NCBI GenBank assembly: GCA_963734185.1
Contig: CAVTGA010000002.1
Span: forward strand, 2,852,001 to 2,916,000
Origin: PALSA-894 sp963734185
GTDB lineage: Bacteria > Pseudomonadota > Alphaproteobacteria > Rhizobiales > Xanthobacteraceae
Direction of reading: 5' to 3'
Length of the DNA stretch: 64,000 bases
Shown here: positions 51,107 through 59,355 of the stretch, one piece after another
Numbering within the stretch: position 1 is the stretch's first letter
How the letters are laid out: the number at the start of each line of letters is the position of its first letter
Made by a program: the position numbers and the translations under genes
Notes under the pieces: model-generated
What the model saw: the letters and a program-made list of their open reading frames with translations, nothing else
The model's database searches: none
Told to the model about the DNA's origin: nothing

Positions 51107-51235
51107 TCATGCCCGCACTTGTTGCGGGCATCCACGTCTTTCTTCTGCGGTGATCTAAGGTAAGGCGTGGATGGCCGGGACATAGGCGAGCGAAGCGACG
51201 CCGTCCTTCGGACGGCCATGCCCGGCCATGGCGGT
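51107..51235. repeat. Palindromic intergenic repeat (GTCATGGCCGGG family), copy 2
   Basis: CGTCATGCCCGCACTTGTTG, CCACGTCTTTCTTC, then GGCGTGGATGGCCGGGACA and GGCCATGCCCGGCCATGGCGG. The arms match the element at 6371-6470, but the right part has an extra piece (GCGAGCGAAGCGACGCCGTC). Fills the space between two genes that converge here. Confidence 0.8.
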
Positions 51236-52095
51236 CACCCAAACTCCGGGCCGATCACCGCGAACGTGCGTGCGACGTCGCCGAAGCTTTGGCCCCTGCC
51301 CAAGAACATGCGGGTAAACGGACGCTGCGGCGCGAAGCCGGACGATTCCAGCCAGCAACGCGTCTCCATCTTGGCGTCCGCGAGGTCGACATAGACGAGT
51401 CCGGCGATTCGGCCGAGCGCTCGCGCCAGCAGCGCCGTCGCCGTGGCGTGGTCGTCCGCGATCAGCGGGCCGAGGTGGGAGGCGGTACGGCCGTCGCGCC
51501 CCAGAAGCATTCCGACGATGCGGCCGTCGCGTTCCGCGAACAGATCGGCCGCCGGCAGTCGCCCGCGCATGCGCGCGAGGATTTGGCTCCGATCCGCACC
51601 GAATATCGCGGCGTCGTGGCGGCACAATGCGGGCCACACGGAATCGGTGATCGGATTGATGACGGCTGCGCAGCTCGGCGCCACCTTGAAGGTGCGCGAT
51701 TGCGACGCCAGGCGTGCGAACCCCCATGCGTCCGCAAAGCCGAGCGGCGCATAGACCGTGCGCCCAGCGGGTGTCGCGTCGAGTACAGGTACGAGACCTG
51801 CGGCCGTGACGTCGGCAATGCAGCGATGCAGCAGGTGCGTCGCAAGGCCACGCCTGCGCTGCGCCGCTGCCACCAGCACCATGCTGATCCACGCGCAACG
51901 TCCGCCGTACGGCAGCGTCGCGGCGGTCGCGATCACCCGGCCGTCGGCGCGCACCGCGCGCACGGTGCCGAAATCGAGAAACATGCGCCAGTCGGCGGCG
52001 ACCTGATTCCAGCCGGCTTCGGCGACAAGAGCTTCAGCGTCGGGCAGCTCCGCGAGCGCGAGCCGCCCGATCGCAGGTTGGTCAGAAGTCGCCAT
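51235..52095 (-). CDS. GNAT-family N-acetyltransferase
   Basis: 286 residues. N-terminal GNAT domain: strand DFGTVRAVRADGRVIATAATL, acetyl-CoA site motif VAAAQRRRGLATHLLHRC (RxxGxG/A type), then ADAWGFARLAS. The second half is an additional acetyltransferase-like lobe (PAADLFAERDGRIVGMLLGR). Substrate unknown. ATG 52095 overlaps the epimerase gene by 14 bases, so the two are probably one unit. Confidence 0.8.
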   Translation of the reverse strand: MATSDQPAIGRLALAELPDAEALVAEAGWNQVAADWRMFLDFGTVRAVRADGRVIATAATLPYGGRCAWISMVLVAAAQRRRGLATHLLHRCIADVTAAGLVPVLDATPAGRTVYAPLGFADAWGFARLASQSRTFKVAPSCAAVINPITDSVWPALCRHDAAIFGADRSQILARMRGRLPAADLFAERDGRIVGMLLGRDGRTASHLGPLIADDHATATALLARALGRIAGLVYVDLADAKMETRCWLESSGFAPQRPFTRMFLGRGQSFGDVARTFAVIGPEFG

Positions 52096-53122
52096 CGCGC
52101 TTGCCGTAGCCGGTCGGCTTGCCGAGGCTCGGGAGGCCGCGCGCGATCCAGTCCGCGGTCCAGTCGACGAGCCGCGCCAGCGGCACGCGCGGATAGCCGA
52201 ACAGGCGCATCGCCTGCGCAGTGTTGATGAGCCAGGCGGTCGGCGCTTCGACGCCGGCAAAAGCCGGCGCCTTGCCGAGCCGCGCGCCGAAGGCTTCCGC
52301 CAGCCAGCGGATGCTGATCGTTTCCGGCCCGCTGACATTGAGCGGCGACGAGGGTGTGGTGCAATGATTGAGCGCGCGCAGCACCATCGCGTTGGCGTCA
52401 CCCTGCCACACCACGTTCACGTGCCCGGTCGAGAGGTCGATGGCGTCGCCCGCCTGCACGCGCGACGCCACGTCGTGCAGCACGCCATAGCGCATGTCGA
52501 TCGCATAGTTGAGGCGGATGGTACGCCCGGGCGTGCCGCGCGTGCGCGAGAAATACTGGAACATCTGCTCGCGCGCGACGCAGGAGTTCGCGTAGGTGCC
52601 GGGTGGCGGCATCATCGGCGTCGCTTCGGTCGCGCCACCGTGACGCACGTCCACGTAAGGGTACACACAGCCGGTCGAATAGGCGACGATGCGCGCGCCG
52701 GAGAACGCTTCAGCGACCAGCGCGGGCACGTACGCGTTCATCGCCCAGGTCAGGTCCTCATGGCCGACCGAGCCGAACTTGCGGCCGGCCATGAAGATGA
52801 CGTTCCTTAGCTTCGGCAGCGCGGCGACCTGCGCGCGATCCAAGAGATCGGCCTCGATACATTCGACGCCGCCGGCAGTGAGCGCCTCGCGCAGCCCTTT
52901 CTCGCTGAAGCGCGCAACGCCGACGACGCGCTTGGCGGGTGCCGCGCGTTTCGCGAGCCGCGCGAGCGTCGGGCCGATCTTCCCGCCGACACCGAGAATG
53001 ATGAGATCGCCGTCGATCCTTTCCAGTTCGGCCACGAGCTCCGGCGCAGGCGTCGTCATCACGTCTTCGAGATGCGCCACGTCGCGAAAGCGGTCAGGCA
53101 GCACCATGTCGGTCGCGGTCAT
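52082..53122 (-). CDS. NAD-dependent epimerase/dehydratase (extended SDR)
   Basis: 346 residues. The Rossmann start is DLIILGVGGKIGPTLARLA (GxGGxIG), a variant of the SDR GxxGxxG. The NAD ribose region is VVGVARFS, and the catalytic region has YSTGCVYPY with S/Y, although the usual YxxxK is replaced by a looser pattern around TYANSCVARE. The end NTAQAMRLFGYPRVPL is typical of NAD-dependent epimerases. Likely acts on a nucleotide sugar or a related keto compound. First gene of the pair with the acetyltransferase. Confidence 0.75.
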   Translation of the reverse strand: MTATDMVLPDRFRDVAHLEDVMTTPAPELVAELERIDGDLIILGVGGKIGPTLARLAKRAAPAKRVVGVARFSEKGLREALTAGGVECIEADLLDRAQVAALPKLRNVIFMAGRKFGSVGHEDLTWAMNAYVPALVAEAFSGARIVAYSTGCVYPYVDVRHGGATEATPMMPPPGTYANSCVAREQMFQYFSRTRGTPGRTIRLNYAIDMRYGVLHDVASRVQAGDAIDLSTGHVNVVWQGDANAMVLRALNHCTTPSSPLNVSGPETISIRWLAEAFGARLGKAPAFAGVEAPTAWLINTAQAMRLFGYPRVPLARLVDWTADWIARGLPSLGKPTGYGKRDGDF

Positions 53123-53252
53123 GCGTATCGATTTTCCCGGGATCGGCGGCGCAGGGGCGCCGCCTCTATCAACAGACGCGTGAAAACGAGATACTAGAAG
53201 GCAGCGACGCCGTCATCAACGGCGAGCAGGCTACGTTGAAAGAGTCCGCCTG

Positions 53253-54266
53253 ATGGCCTCGGGATCGCGCATCAAGACGACTGTGGTCGGCTCCTACCCG
53301 TTTCCCGACTGGCTCGGCGCGTTTCCGTCCGAACAGGCCGTGATCGACGCCACGCGCGTCGTCATCCATACGCAGGAGCAGGCCGGCATCGACCTCGTGT
53401 GCGACGGCGAGCTCTACCGCTTCGACGTGAATCATCCCGAGACCAACGGGATGATCGAGTATTTCGTGAAGCCGATGGCGGGGATTCGTGCCGCCGTCAC
53501 CTTCGAAGAGCTTGTCCGTTACCGCGAGCGGCCGGCCACCAGGTTCCGCACGCGCCCGCCGGCGGTGGTCGAGGGACCGGTCGGCCCGGGCACGCTCGAT
53601 CTGCCGCAAGCCTGTGCGCGCGCCAAGCGGCTGACGTCACATCCGTTCAAGTTCACGCTGACCGGTCCGCACATGCTCGCCAAGATGCTGCACGATATCC
53701 ACTACAAGAACCTGTCCGATCTGACGATGGCGATTGCCGATGCGCTCGCCGCGCAGGTGAAGCATCTCGATGCGGACGTCGTGCAGATCGACGAAGCGAA
53801 TCTGCCGGGCAGCCCGGATGAGTGGGAGTGGGCCGCCGCGGCGATGAACCGGGTGCTCGATGCCGTCAAGACGACGCCGGCCGTGCACCTGTGCTTCGGC
53901 AATTACGGCGGCCAGTCGATCCAGAAGGGCACTTGGGCGCAGCTGATCGGTTACTTGAATGCGCTTCACGTCGACCACATCGTGATGGAGACGGCGCACC
54001 GCCCACCCGAGGAATTGGCGGTGTTCCGCGATCTGCGGCCGGATATCGGGTTTGGGCTGGGCGTCGTCGACATCAAGTCGACGGAAATCGAGACGGCGGA
54101 TCAGATCGCGCGCACGATCGAACGGGCCGAAGCGATCCTCGGCGGCGAGCGGGTCAAGTACATCCATCCCGACTGCGGCTTCTGGATGCTGAAGCGCAAT
54201 ATCGCGGACGGCAAGATCCGCGCATTGGTGCAAGGGCGCGATCTCCATCACGGGCGCGCCGCCTGA
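53253..54266 (+). CDS. MetE-C-like cobalamin-independent methyltransferase family protein
   Basis: 337-residue TIM-barrel of the methionine-synthase C-terminal (MetE-C/UROD-like) family. Starts TTVVGSYPFPDWL, with HPETNGMIEYF. Zinc ligands are seen as His and Cys in VHLCFGNYGG, Glu in METAHRP, and Cys in IHPDCGFWML. Such short proteins lack the folate-binding half of MetE and use other methyl donors; the real acceptor is unknown. Between it and the liv genes lie 237 bases without a gene. Confidence 0.8.
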   Translation: MASGSRIKTTVVGSYPFPDWLGAFPSEQAVIDATRVVIHTQEQAGIDLVCDGELYRFDVNHPETNGMIEYFVKPMAGIRAAVTFEELVRYRERPATRFRTRPPAVVEGPVGPGTLDLPQACARAKRLTSHPFKFTLTGPHMLAKMLHDIHYKNLSDLTMAIADALAAQVKHLDADVVQIDEANLPGSPDEWEWAAAAMNRVLDAVKTTPAVHLCFGNYGGQSIQKGTWAQLIGYLNALHVDHIVMETAHRPPEELAVFRDLRPDIGFGLGVVDIKSTEIETADQIARTIERAEAILGGERVKYIHPDCGFWMLKRNIADGKIRALVQGRDLHHGRAA

Positions 54267-54503
54267 GCCGCCGCGCATTCCGGGGGGCGCTGATGACTGC
54301 AGGGTGAACCGGCTCCTGCATTGACTCGAATGATGCGTTTTCAGCAAGATGGCGCGGTGGGTGCGCTCCAGCCGACGGACCGATACGGCGCAAGCCCTTC
54401 CCAACGGTTGCGGCGGCAGCGAAGATGCGAATGCGTCGGCATGACACGGCGACGCAGGCATCCTCGCGCGCCTGCGAAGTGTTCAACAGGGAGGCAACGC
54501 AAG

Positions 54504-55724
54504 ATGACGAACGGCACAAAGAAAACAATCCTGGCGCTGGCGCCGGCGATCGCATTGGCGCTCGGAACGACCGCAAATCCCGCGTTGGCCCAGGACGGCG
54601 TCATCCGCATCGGCATTACGCTGCGCATGATCGTGGAGAACGGCATCAAATACGGCCAGATGGCGAAGGACGAGCTGGAAGCCGTTAACGCCTCGGGCGG
54701 CATCAACGGCAAGAAGATCGAGGTGATCCTGCTCGACGATGAATGCAAGCCCGACAAGGGCATCGCCAACGTCAACCGCTTCATCCATCAGAGCAAGGTG
54801 CATCTGGTGATGGGCTCGACCTGCAGCTCGGTTTCGCTGCCGATGGTCGACATCACCGCCAAGGAAGAAGTGCCGCAGATCATTCCGCACTCGACCAACA
54901 CCAACATCACCAAGAAGGGCAGCGCCTGGGTGTTCCGTACTTCGGTGTCGGAGCGCTATTACGCTTCGGTGCACGCCAAGTATCTGTCCGAGAACGTCGG
55001 CAAGAAGGTCGCCTATCTGTTCACCAACGATGGCGCCGCGATCGGCTTCGCCAAGGACTACATGGCGTTCATGAAGAAGACCTACAACGTCGATCCGGCC
55101 TATGAAGCCCAGATGCAGGAAACCGATCTCGATTTCCGCGCCCATCTGCTCAGGATCAAGTCGCTCGGTGTCGACGTGCTCGCCATCGGCGGCCAGCTTG
55201 ATGCGATCGCGCGCATCGCGCAGCAGTCGATCGAAGTCGGCATCCCGTCGAAGGTTCGCCGTGTGGCCGCTTCGGCCGCTTCCAACGCGCCGGTGCCCGA
55301 GCTCGCGGGTGACGCAGTGGTCGGGCTGGTCTACGCCGCCGCGTTCAACTGCAAGGACGAGCGCCCGGTCGCCCAGACGTTCGTCAAGATGGTGCAGGAG
55401 AAATACAAGGTCCGCTGCCCGGACCACGACTTCAGCCAGGCCTACGAGACGGCGCAGATCGTGAAGCAGGCGCTGGCCAACGCGAAGCTCACGCTGACGG
55501 ACGCCTCGCTCAAGGCCGATCGCGCCGCGATCCGCGACGCGCTCGCCAACATCAAGAACTTCACCGGGCTTGCATCCGGGCCGATCAACTTCTGCGCCGA
55601 CGCCACGCCGCAGTGCCGTGACGGCAATCGGACCGGCATCCTGGTCGAGTACACCAAGGGCGGCAAGGACTTCGATACGCGCGTTCTGGCGCGCGTCTCC
55701 TTCGATCCCGACTTCGGCCTCTGA
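54504..55724 (+). CDS. livK: Branched-chain-type ABC solute-binding protein (LivK-like)
   Basis: 406 residues: signal peptide MTNGTKKTILALAPAIALALGTTANPALA, then GVIRIGITLRMIVENGIKYG, family GINGKKIEVILLDDECKPDKG, the ligand-binding STCSSVSLPMVDITAKEEVP, and several cysteines (ECK, NCKDE, RCPDHD, FCADATPQC). It resembles aromatic/organic acid receptors of the HAAT family. First gene of a Liv-type importer (K-M-G-F-H) that ends in a dehydroshikimate dehydratase-like gene, so the ligand may be a hydroaromatic acid (inference). Confidence 0.88.
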   Translation: MTNGTKKTILALAPAIALALGTTANPALAQDGVIRIGITLRMIVENGIKYGQMAKDELEAVNASGGINGKKIEVILLDDECKPDKGIANVNRFIHQSKVHLVMGSTCSSVSLPMVDITAKEEVPQIIPHSTNTNITKKGSAWVFRTSVSERYYASVHAKYLSENVGKKVAYLFTNDGAAIGFAKDYMAFMKKTYNVDPAYEAQMQETDLDFRAHLLRIKSLGVDVLAIGGQLDAIARIAQQSIEVGIPSKVRRVAASAASNAPVPELAGDAVVGLVYAAAFNCKDERPVAQTFVKMVQEKYKVRCPDHDFSQAYETAQIVKQALANAKLTLTDASLKADRAAIRDALANIKNFTGLASGPINFCADATPQCRDGNRTGILVEYTKGGKDFDTRVLARVSFDPDFGL

Positions 55725-55747
55725 GCCGTCGTTGCTGAAGTTGCGCA

Positions 55748-55783
55748 AACTGCCGCTCACCTGTTTGGCGGTGGGCGGCAGTT
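55748..55783 (+). terminator. Hairpin between the solute-binding gene and the permease genes
   Basis: AACTGCCGC...GCGGCAGTT, 9-bp stem with an about 18-base inner loop, 24 bases after the livK stop, no T-run. Could act as an mRNA-stabilising or partial-termination hairpin that leaves the receptor more abundant than the permease. Confidence 0.5.
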
Positions 55784-55836
55784 CGTTCGCCCGAACTTCG
55801 CATTCAAGCGCCCGGTGAGCGGATGCGCGGTATCAC

Positions 55837-56886
55837 ATGAGGGAGAGCACGATCTCGACTCCGGCGACCTCCCGCTTCACCTCCCGGCTTGCGGGCATGC
55901 ACCCGATCGTGCCGTGGCTGATCGGGTGCATCATTCTCCTGCCGCTGCCCTTGCTTCTCGCCAACGCCTACACGCAGTTCGTCGTCAACGTGATGGCGAT
56001 CAACGTGATTCTGGCGGTCGGGCTGAATATCGTCAAAGGCTTCGCCGGACAGGTCACCGTGGGTCACGTCGCCCTGATGGCGATCGGCGCCTATTCGTCC
56101 GCGGTGGTCTCGACGATGCTCGGCTTCCCGTTCTGGCTCGCGCTGCCGTCCGCGATGGCGATCACGGCGCTTGCCGGCGCGATTGTCGGCATTCCGTCGC
56201 TGCGACTTGAGGGAGCGTATCTGGCGTTGGCGACGCTCGGGCTCGCCGAGTCGGTCCGCATCTTCATTTCCGGCACCGAGTTCCTCGGCGCTGCAGTCGG
56301 ATTCGAGAACATCCCGCCGCCCTATATCGGCAACTGGGCGCTCGGCGGTCACCGCGCCTACTACTACATCGTGATGCCGATGGCCCTGCTCGGCCTCTAT
56401 TTCTCGTTCAGCATCCTGAGTTCGGACATCGGCCGCGCATTCAAATCCATTCGCGAAGACCCGCTGGCCGCCGCGGCGAGCGGCGTCAACGTGTCGAAAT
56501 ACAAGGTGATCGCCTTCGTGATCAGCGCGCTCTACGCAGGCTGCGCCGGCAGCCTGATGGCGCACATGTCGCCCGGTTTCCTGCACCCCAACAACTACAC
56601 CATAGTCGAGATGGTGACGCTGCTCCTGATGGTGGTGTTCGGCGGCCTCGGCCACATCTGGGGCGGCGTCATCGGTGCGATTCTCGTGACGATCATCGAT
56701 GATCTGACGCGCGACTACTATCAGTACCGCATGCTGATGTTCGGCGCCGTCATCGTGCTGGTGGTCATCTTCATGCCGCGCGGCATCGGCGGCATCATCG
56801 ACGACTTCTTCGTGCGTCGGCGCTTCAAGGCGATCCGCGCCGCCAAGCGCGCTCCGTCCCAAGGGGTGGGCGCCGATGCTGCTTGA
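55837..56886 (+). CDS. livM: Branched-chain-type ABC permease LivM
   Basis: 349 residues with 8-10 spans. Family signs: QFVVNVMAINVILAVGLNIVKG, GFAGQVTVGHVALMAIGAY, and the ATPase-contact SIREDPLAAAASGVNV with MVVFGGLGHIWGGVIGA. N-terminal RESTISTPATSRFTS polar start. Ends overlapping livG by 11 bases. Confidence 0.92.
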   Translation: MRESTISTPATSRFTSRLAGMHPIVPWLIGCIILLPLPLLLANAYTQFVVNVMAINVILAVGLNIVKGFAGQVTVGHVALMAIGAYSSAVVSTMLGFPFWLALPSAMAITALAGAIVGIPSLRLEGAYLALATLGLAESVRIFISGTEFLGAAVGFENIPPPYIGNWALGGHRAYYYIVMPMALLGLYFSFSILSSDIGRAFKSIREDPLAAAASGVNVSKYKVIAFVISALYAGCAGSLMAHMSPGFLHPNNYTIVEMVTLLLMVVFGGLGHIWGGVIGAILVTIIDDLTRDYYQYRMLMFGAVIVLVVIFMPRGIGGIIDDFFVRRRFKAIRAAKRAPSQGVGADAA

Positions 56887-57676
56887 GGTCAAGAACCTGA
56901 CCAAACGGTTCGGCGGATTCACCGCGGTCGCGAACGTCGATTTGGCCGTGCGGCCGGGCGAGGTGCGCGGCATCATCGGGCCCAACGGCTCGGGCAAGAG
57001 CACGCTGTTCAACCTGATTTCCGGCGTCTACCAGCCCGAACCCGGCGCCAGCGTCAGCTTCGACGGCCAGGACATCGCGGGCAAGGAGTCGCATGAGATT
57101 GCGCGGCTTGGCATCGCCCGCACTTTCCAGATGCTGCGCATCTTCCAAGGCATGAGCGTGATCGAGAACATGCTGGTCGGGCATCATGCGATGATCCGGT
57201 ACGCAACACCCGCGGCGGTGATCGGATCGCGCGCGGTCTGGCGCGAGGAGCGCCGCGTCCGTGCCGAGATGACGGAACTGCTGGCTTTCATCGGTCTTGC
57301 CGACTACGCGGAAATGCCGGCCGGCGAGCTGTCCGGCGGCCAACGCCGGCTGCTGGCGCTCGGTCGCGCCATGGCGGCAAGGCCCAAGCTGCTGATGCTC
57401 GACGAGCCCGGCGCCGGGCTGTCTCCCGCCAATCTCGACATTCTGCTGGAGACGGTCCGGGCGCTGCAGAAGCGCTTCGGGCTGACCGTCATCATCATCG
57501 AACATATCCTCAAGCTGGTGATGGAAACGTGCGAGATCATCAGCGTGCTCGATCACGGCGAGAAGATCGCGGAAGGCACGCCGGACCAGATCAAGGAAAA
57601 CCACCGCGTCATCGAGGCCTACCTCGGCAAGGAAATGAAGGACGACGAAGTGCGCGCCTACATGAGGTCCGCATGA
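56876..57676 (+). CDS. livG: Branched-chain-type ABC ATPase LivG
   Basis: 266 residues: Walker A GPNGSGKST, Q-loop ARTFQMLRIFQG, signature LSGGQRRLLALG, Walker B LLMLDEPGAGLSPANL, H-loop EHIL, and a LivG-type tail with YLGKEMKDDEVRAY. Overlaps livM by 11 bases and livF by 4. Confidence 0.93.
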   Translation: MLLEVKNLTKRFGGFTAVANVDLAVRPGEVRGIIGPNGSGKSTLFNLISGVYQPEPGASVSFDGQDIAGKESHEIARLGIARTFQMLRIFQGMSVIENMLVGHHAMIRYATPAAVIGSRAVWREERRVRAEMTELLAFIGLADYAEMPAGELSGGQRRLLALGRAMAARPKLLMLDEPGAGLSPANLDILLETVRALQKRFGLTVIIIEHILKLVMETCEIISVLDHGEKIAEGTPDQIKENHRVIEAYLGKEMKDDEVRAYMRSA

Positions 57677-58422
57677 CGTCCGGCGGAAGCATGCTCGAGA
57701 TCAAGGACCTCGTCGGCGGATATGGCAGCGTCCAGATCCTGAACGGCGCAAGCCTCAAGGTCGACCGCGGCCAGATCGTTGCGCTGCTCGGAGGCAACGG
57801 TACCGGAAAGTCGACCTTGCTCAAGGCTACGTCCGGTCTGATCAAGCCGTGGAGCGGGACGATCGCCTTCGACGGCGAGCGGATCGACGGCATGCGACCC
57901 GACGCGATCGTCCGACGCGGCCTGGTGCAGGTGACACAGGGCAAGGAAGTGTTCCCCGGCATGACGGTGGAGGAGAATCTCAGGCTCGGCGCCTACGTCC
58001 TGCACGACCGCGGCAAGACCGCGTGTGCGCTTGAACGCGTCTATGGCTACTTCCCGATCCTCAAGGACAAGCGGCGGCAGCTTTCCGGCACGCTGTCGGG
58101 CGGCCAGTTGCAGATGGTCTGCATCGGCCGCGGGCTCATGTCGTCGCCGAAGATGATCATGCTGGACGAGCCAAGCGCCGCGCTGGCGCCGCAGGTCGTC
58201 ATGGAGATCTTCCGCACCATTCATCGCATCACGCGCGACGGCATGACCGTGCTGATGGTCGAGCAGAATGTCCGCATGGCCCTTCTGCTTGCCGCTTACG
58301 GCTACGTCATCAAGGACGGGGTCATTCACATCGAAGGCCCGGCGGACAAGATGATCTACGACGACAATGTCCGTCTCTCCTATCTCGGCGGCACGGTCGC
58401 CAACCGCGAGGCGCAGCTATGA
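57673..58422 (+). CDS. livF: Branched-chain-type ABC ATPase LivF
   Basis: 249 residues: Walker A GGNGTGKST, VTQGKEVFPGMTVEENLRLGAY, signature LSGGQLQMVCIGRG, Walker B IIMLDEPSAALAPQ, H-loop VEQN. Begins ATG 57673 within the last codons of livG. Confidence 0.93.
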   Translation: MTSGGSMLEIKDLVGGYGSVQILNGASLKVDRGQIVALLGGNGTGKSTLLKATSGLIKPWSGTIAFDGERIDGMRPDAIVRRGLVQVTQGKEVFPGMTVEENLRLGAYVLHDRGKTACALERVYGYFPILKDKRRQLSGTLSGGQLQMVCIGRGLMSSPKMIMLDEPSAALAPQVVMEIFRTIHRITRDGMTVLMVEQNVRMALLLAAYGYVIKDGVIHIEGPADKMIYDDNVRLSYLGGTVANREAQL

Positions 58423-58454
58423 GGATGCGCACGGTCCACCAAGGGTGATTTGCC

Positions 58455-59345
58455 GTGGATTTCTTCATCGACCTCGTCATCATCGGCCTGTCGGTCGGCA
58501 TGGTCTATGCGCTCGTGGCGCTCGGCATTTCGCTGATCTTTTCCGGACTCGACATCATCCATTTCGCCCATGGCGAGATCTACATGCTCGGCGCCTTCAT
58601 CGGCCTCGTGCTGTTCCAGAAGGCGACCATTCCCTACGTTCCGACGCTTCTGCTGGCCGTGATCGTGACCGGGCTGATCGGCGTGGTGATCGAACGCGTG
58701 TTCTACCGCCGGCTCACCAGCGCCGGCGGCGGATACACCGTCGCCGGCATGGGCATGGTGATCGTCGGCTTCGGCATGTCGATCGTGCTGCAGAACATCG
58801 CATTCCTGATCTGGGGCCCGAAGCCGTTCCCGTTCCCGGTGCCGTTCGGGCGGCCGCTCGAAATCGGCAACCTCACGCTGCCGATGTCGTATGTGTGGAT
58901 CGTCGTGACCGCGTTGGTGCTGATGGTTGCTTTGAATCTCGTGCTCAGGAAGACCATGCTCGGGCTGGCGATCAGGGCGGTCGCCCACAACAAGGACATC
59001 GCATATTTGAGTGGCGTCAATGTCCCGCTCATGATCTCGATGATCTTCGGCATCGCCTGTGCGCTCGGTGCGGCGGCCGGCGTGCTGATCGCGCCGATCA
59101 ACTACGTTCAGGTGCAGATGGGGATCGGTATCCTGATCAAGGCCTTTGCCGCGGCCGTCGTCGGGGGCTTCGGCAGCTTGCCGGGGGCGGTCCTCGGCGG
59201 TCTTCTGGTCGGCGTTGCCGAAAGCCTTGGCGCCGGATACGTCTCGGGCACCTACAAGGACATCTACGCCTTCATTCTCCTGATCGTCGTGCTGATGGTG
59301 AAGCCCTCCGGGGTCCTCGGAGTCGAGGCAAAGGCGAAGGCATAA
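58455..59345 (+). CDS. livH: Branched-chain-type ABC permease LivH
   Basis: 296 residues, about eight spans: DFFIDLVIIGLSVGMVYALVALGISLIFSG, then DIIHFAHGEIYMLGAF, ATPase-contact loop RAVAHNKDIAYLSGVNV, and the GGFGSLPGAVLGGLLVG motif. GTG start 58455 with AAGGGTGA upstream. Follows livF by 32 bases and precedes the dehydratase-like gene by 10. Confidence 0.92.
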   Translation: MDFFIDLVIIGLSVGMVYALVALGISLIFSGLDIIHFAHGEIYMLGAFIGLVLFQKATIPYVPTLLLAVIVTGLIGVVIERVFYRRLTSAGGGYTVAGMGMVIVGFGMSIVLQNIAFLIWGPKPFPFPVPFGRPLEIGNLTLPMSYVWIVVTALVLMVALNLVLRKTMLGLAIRAVAHNKDIAYLSGVNVPLMISMIFGIACALGAAAGVLIAPINYVQVQMGIGILIKAFAAAVVGGFGSLPGAVLGGLLVGVAESLGAGYVSGTYKDIYAFILLIVVLMVKPSGVLGVEAKAKA

Positions 59346-59355
59346 CGAGTGAACC

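Noticed and set aside
53123..53252. SAM-type riboswitch before the MetE-C-like gene
   Set aside because: No SAM-I or SAM-II conserved core could be found in the 130-base leader.
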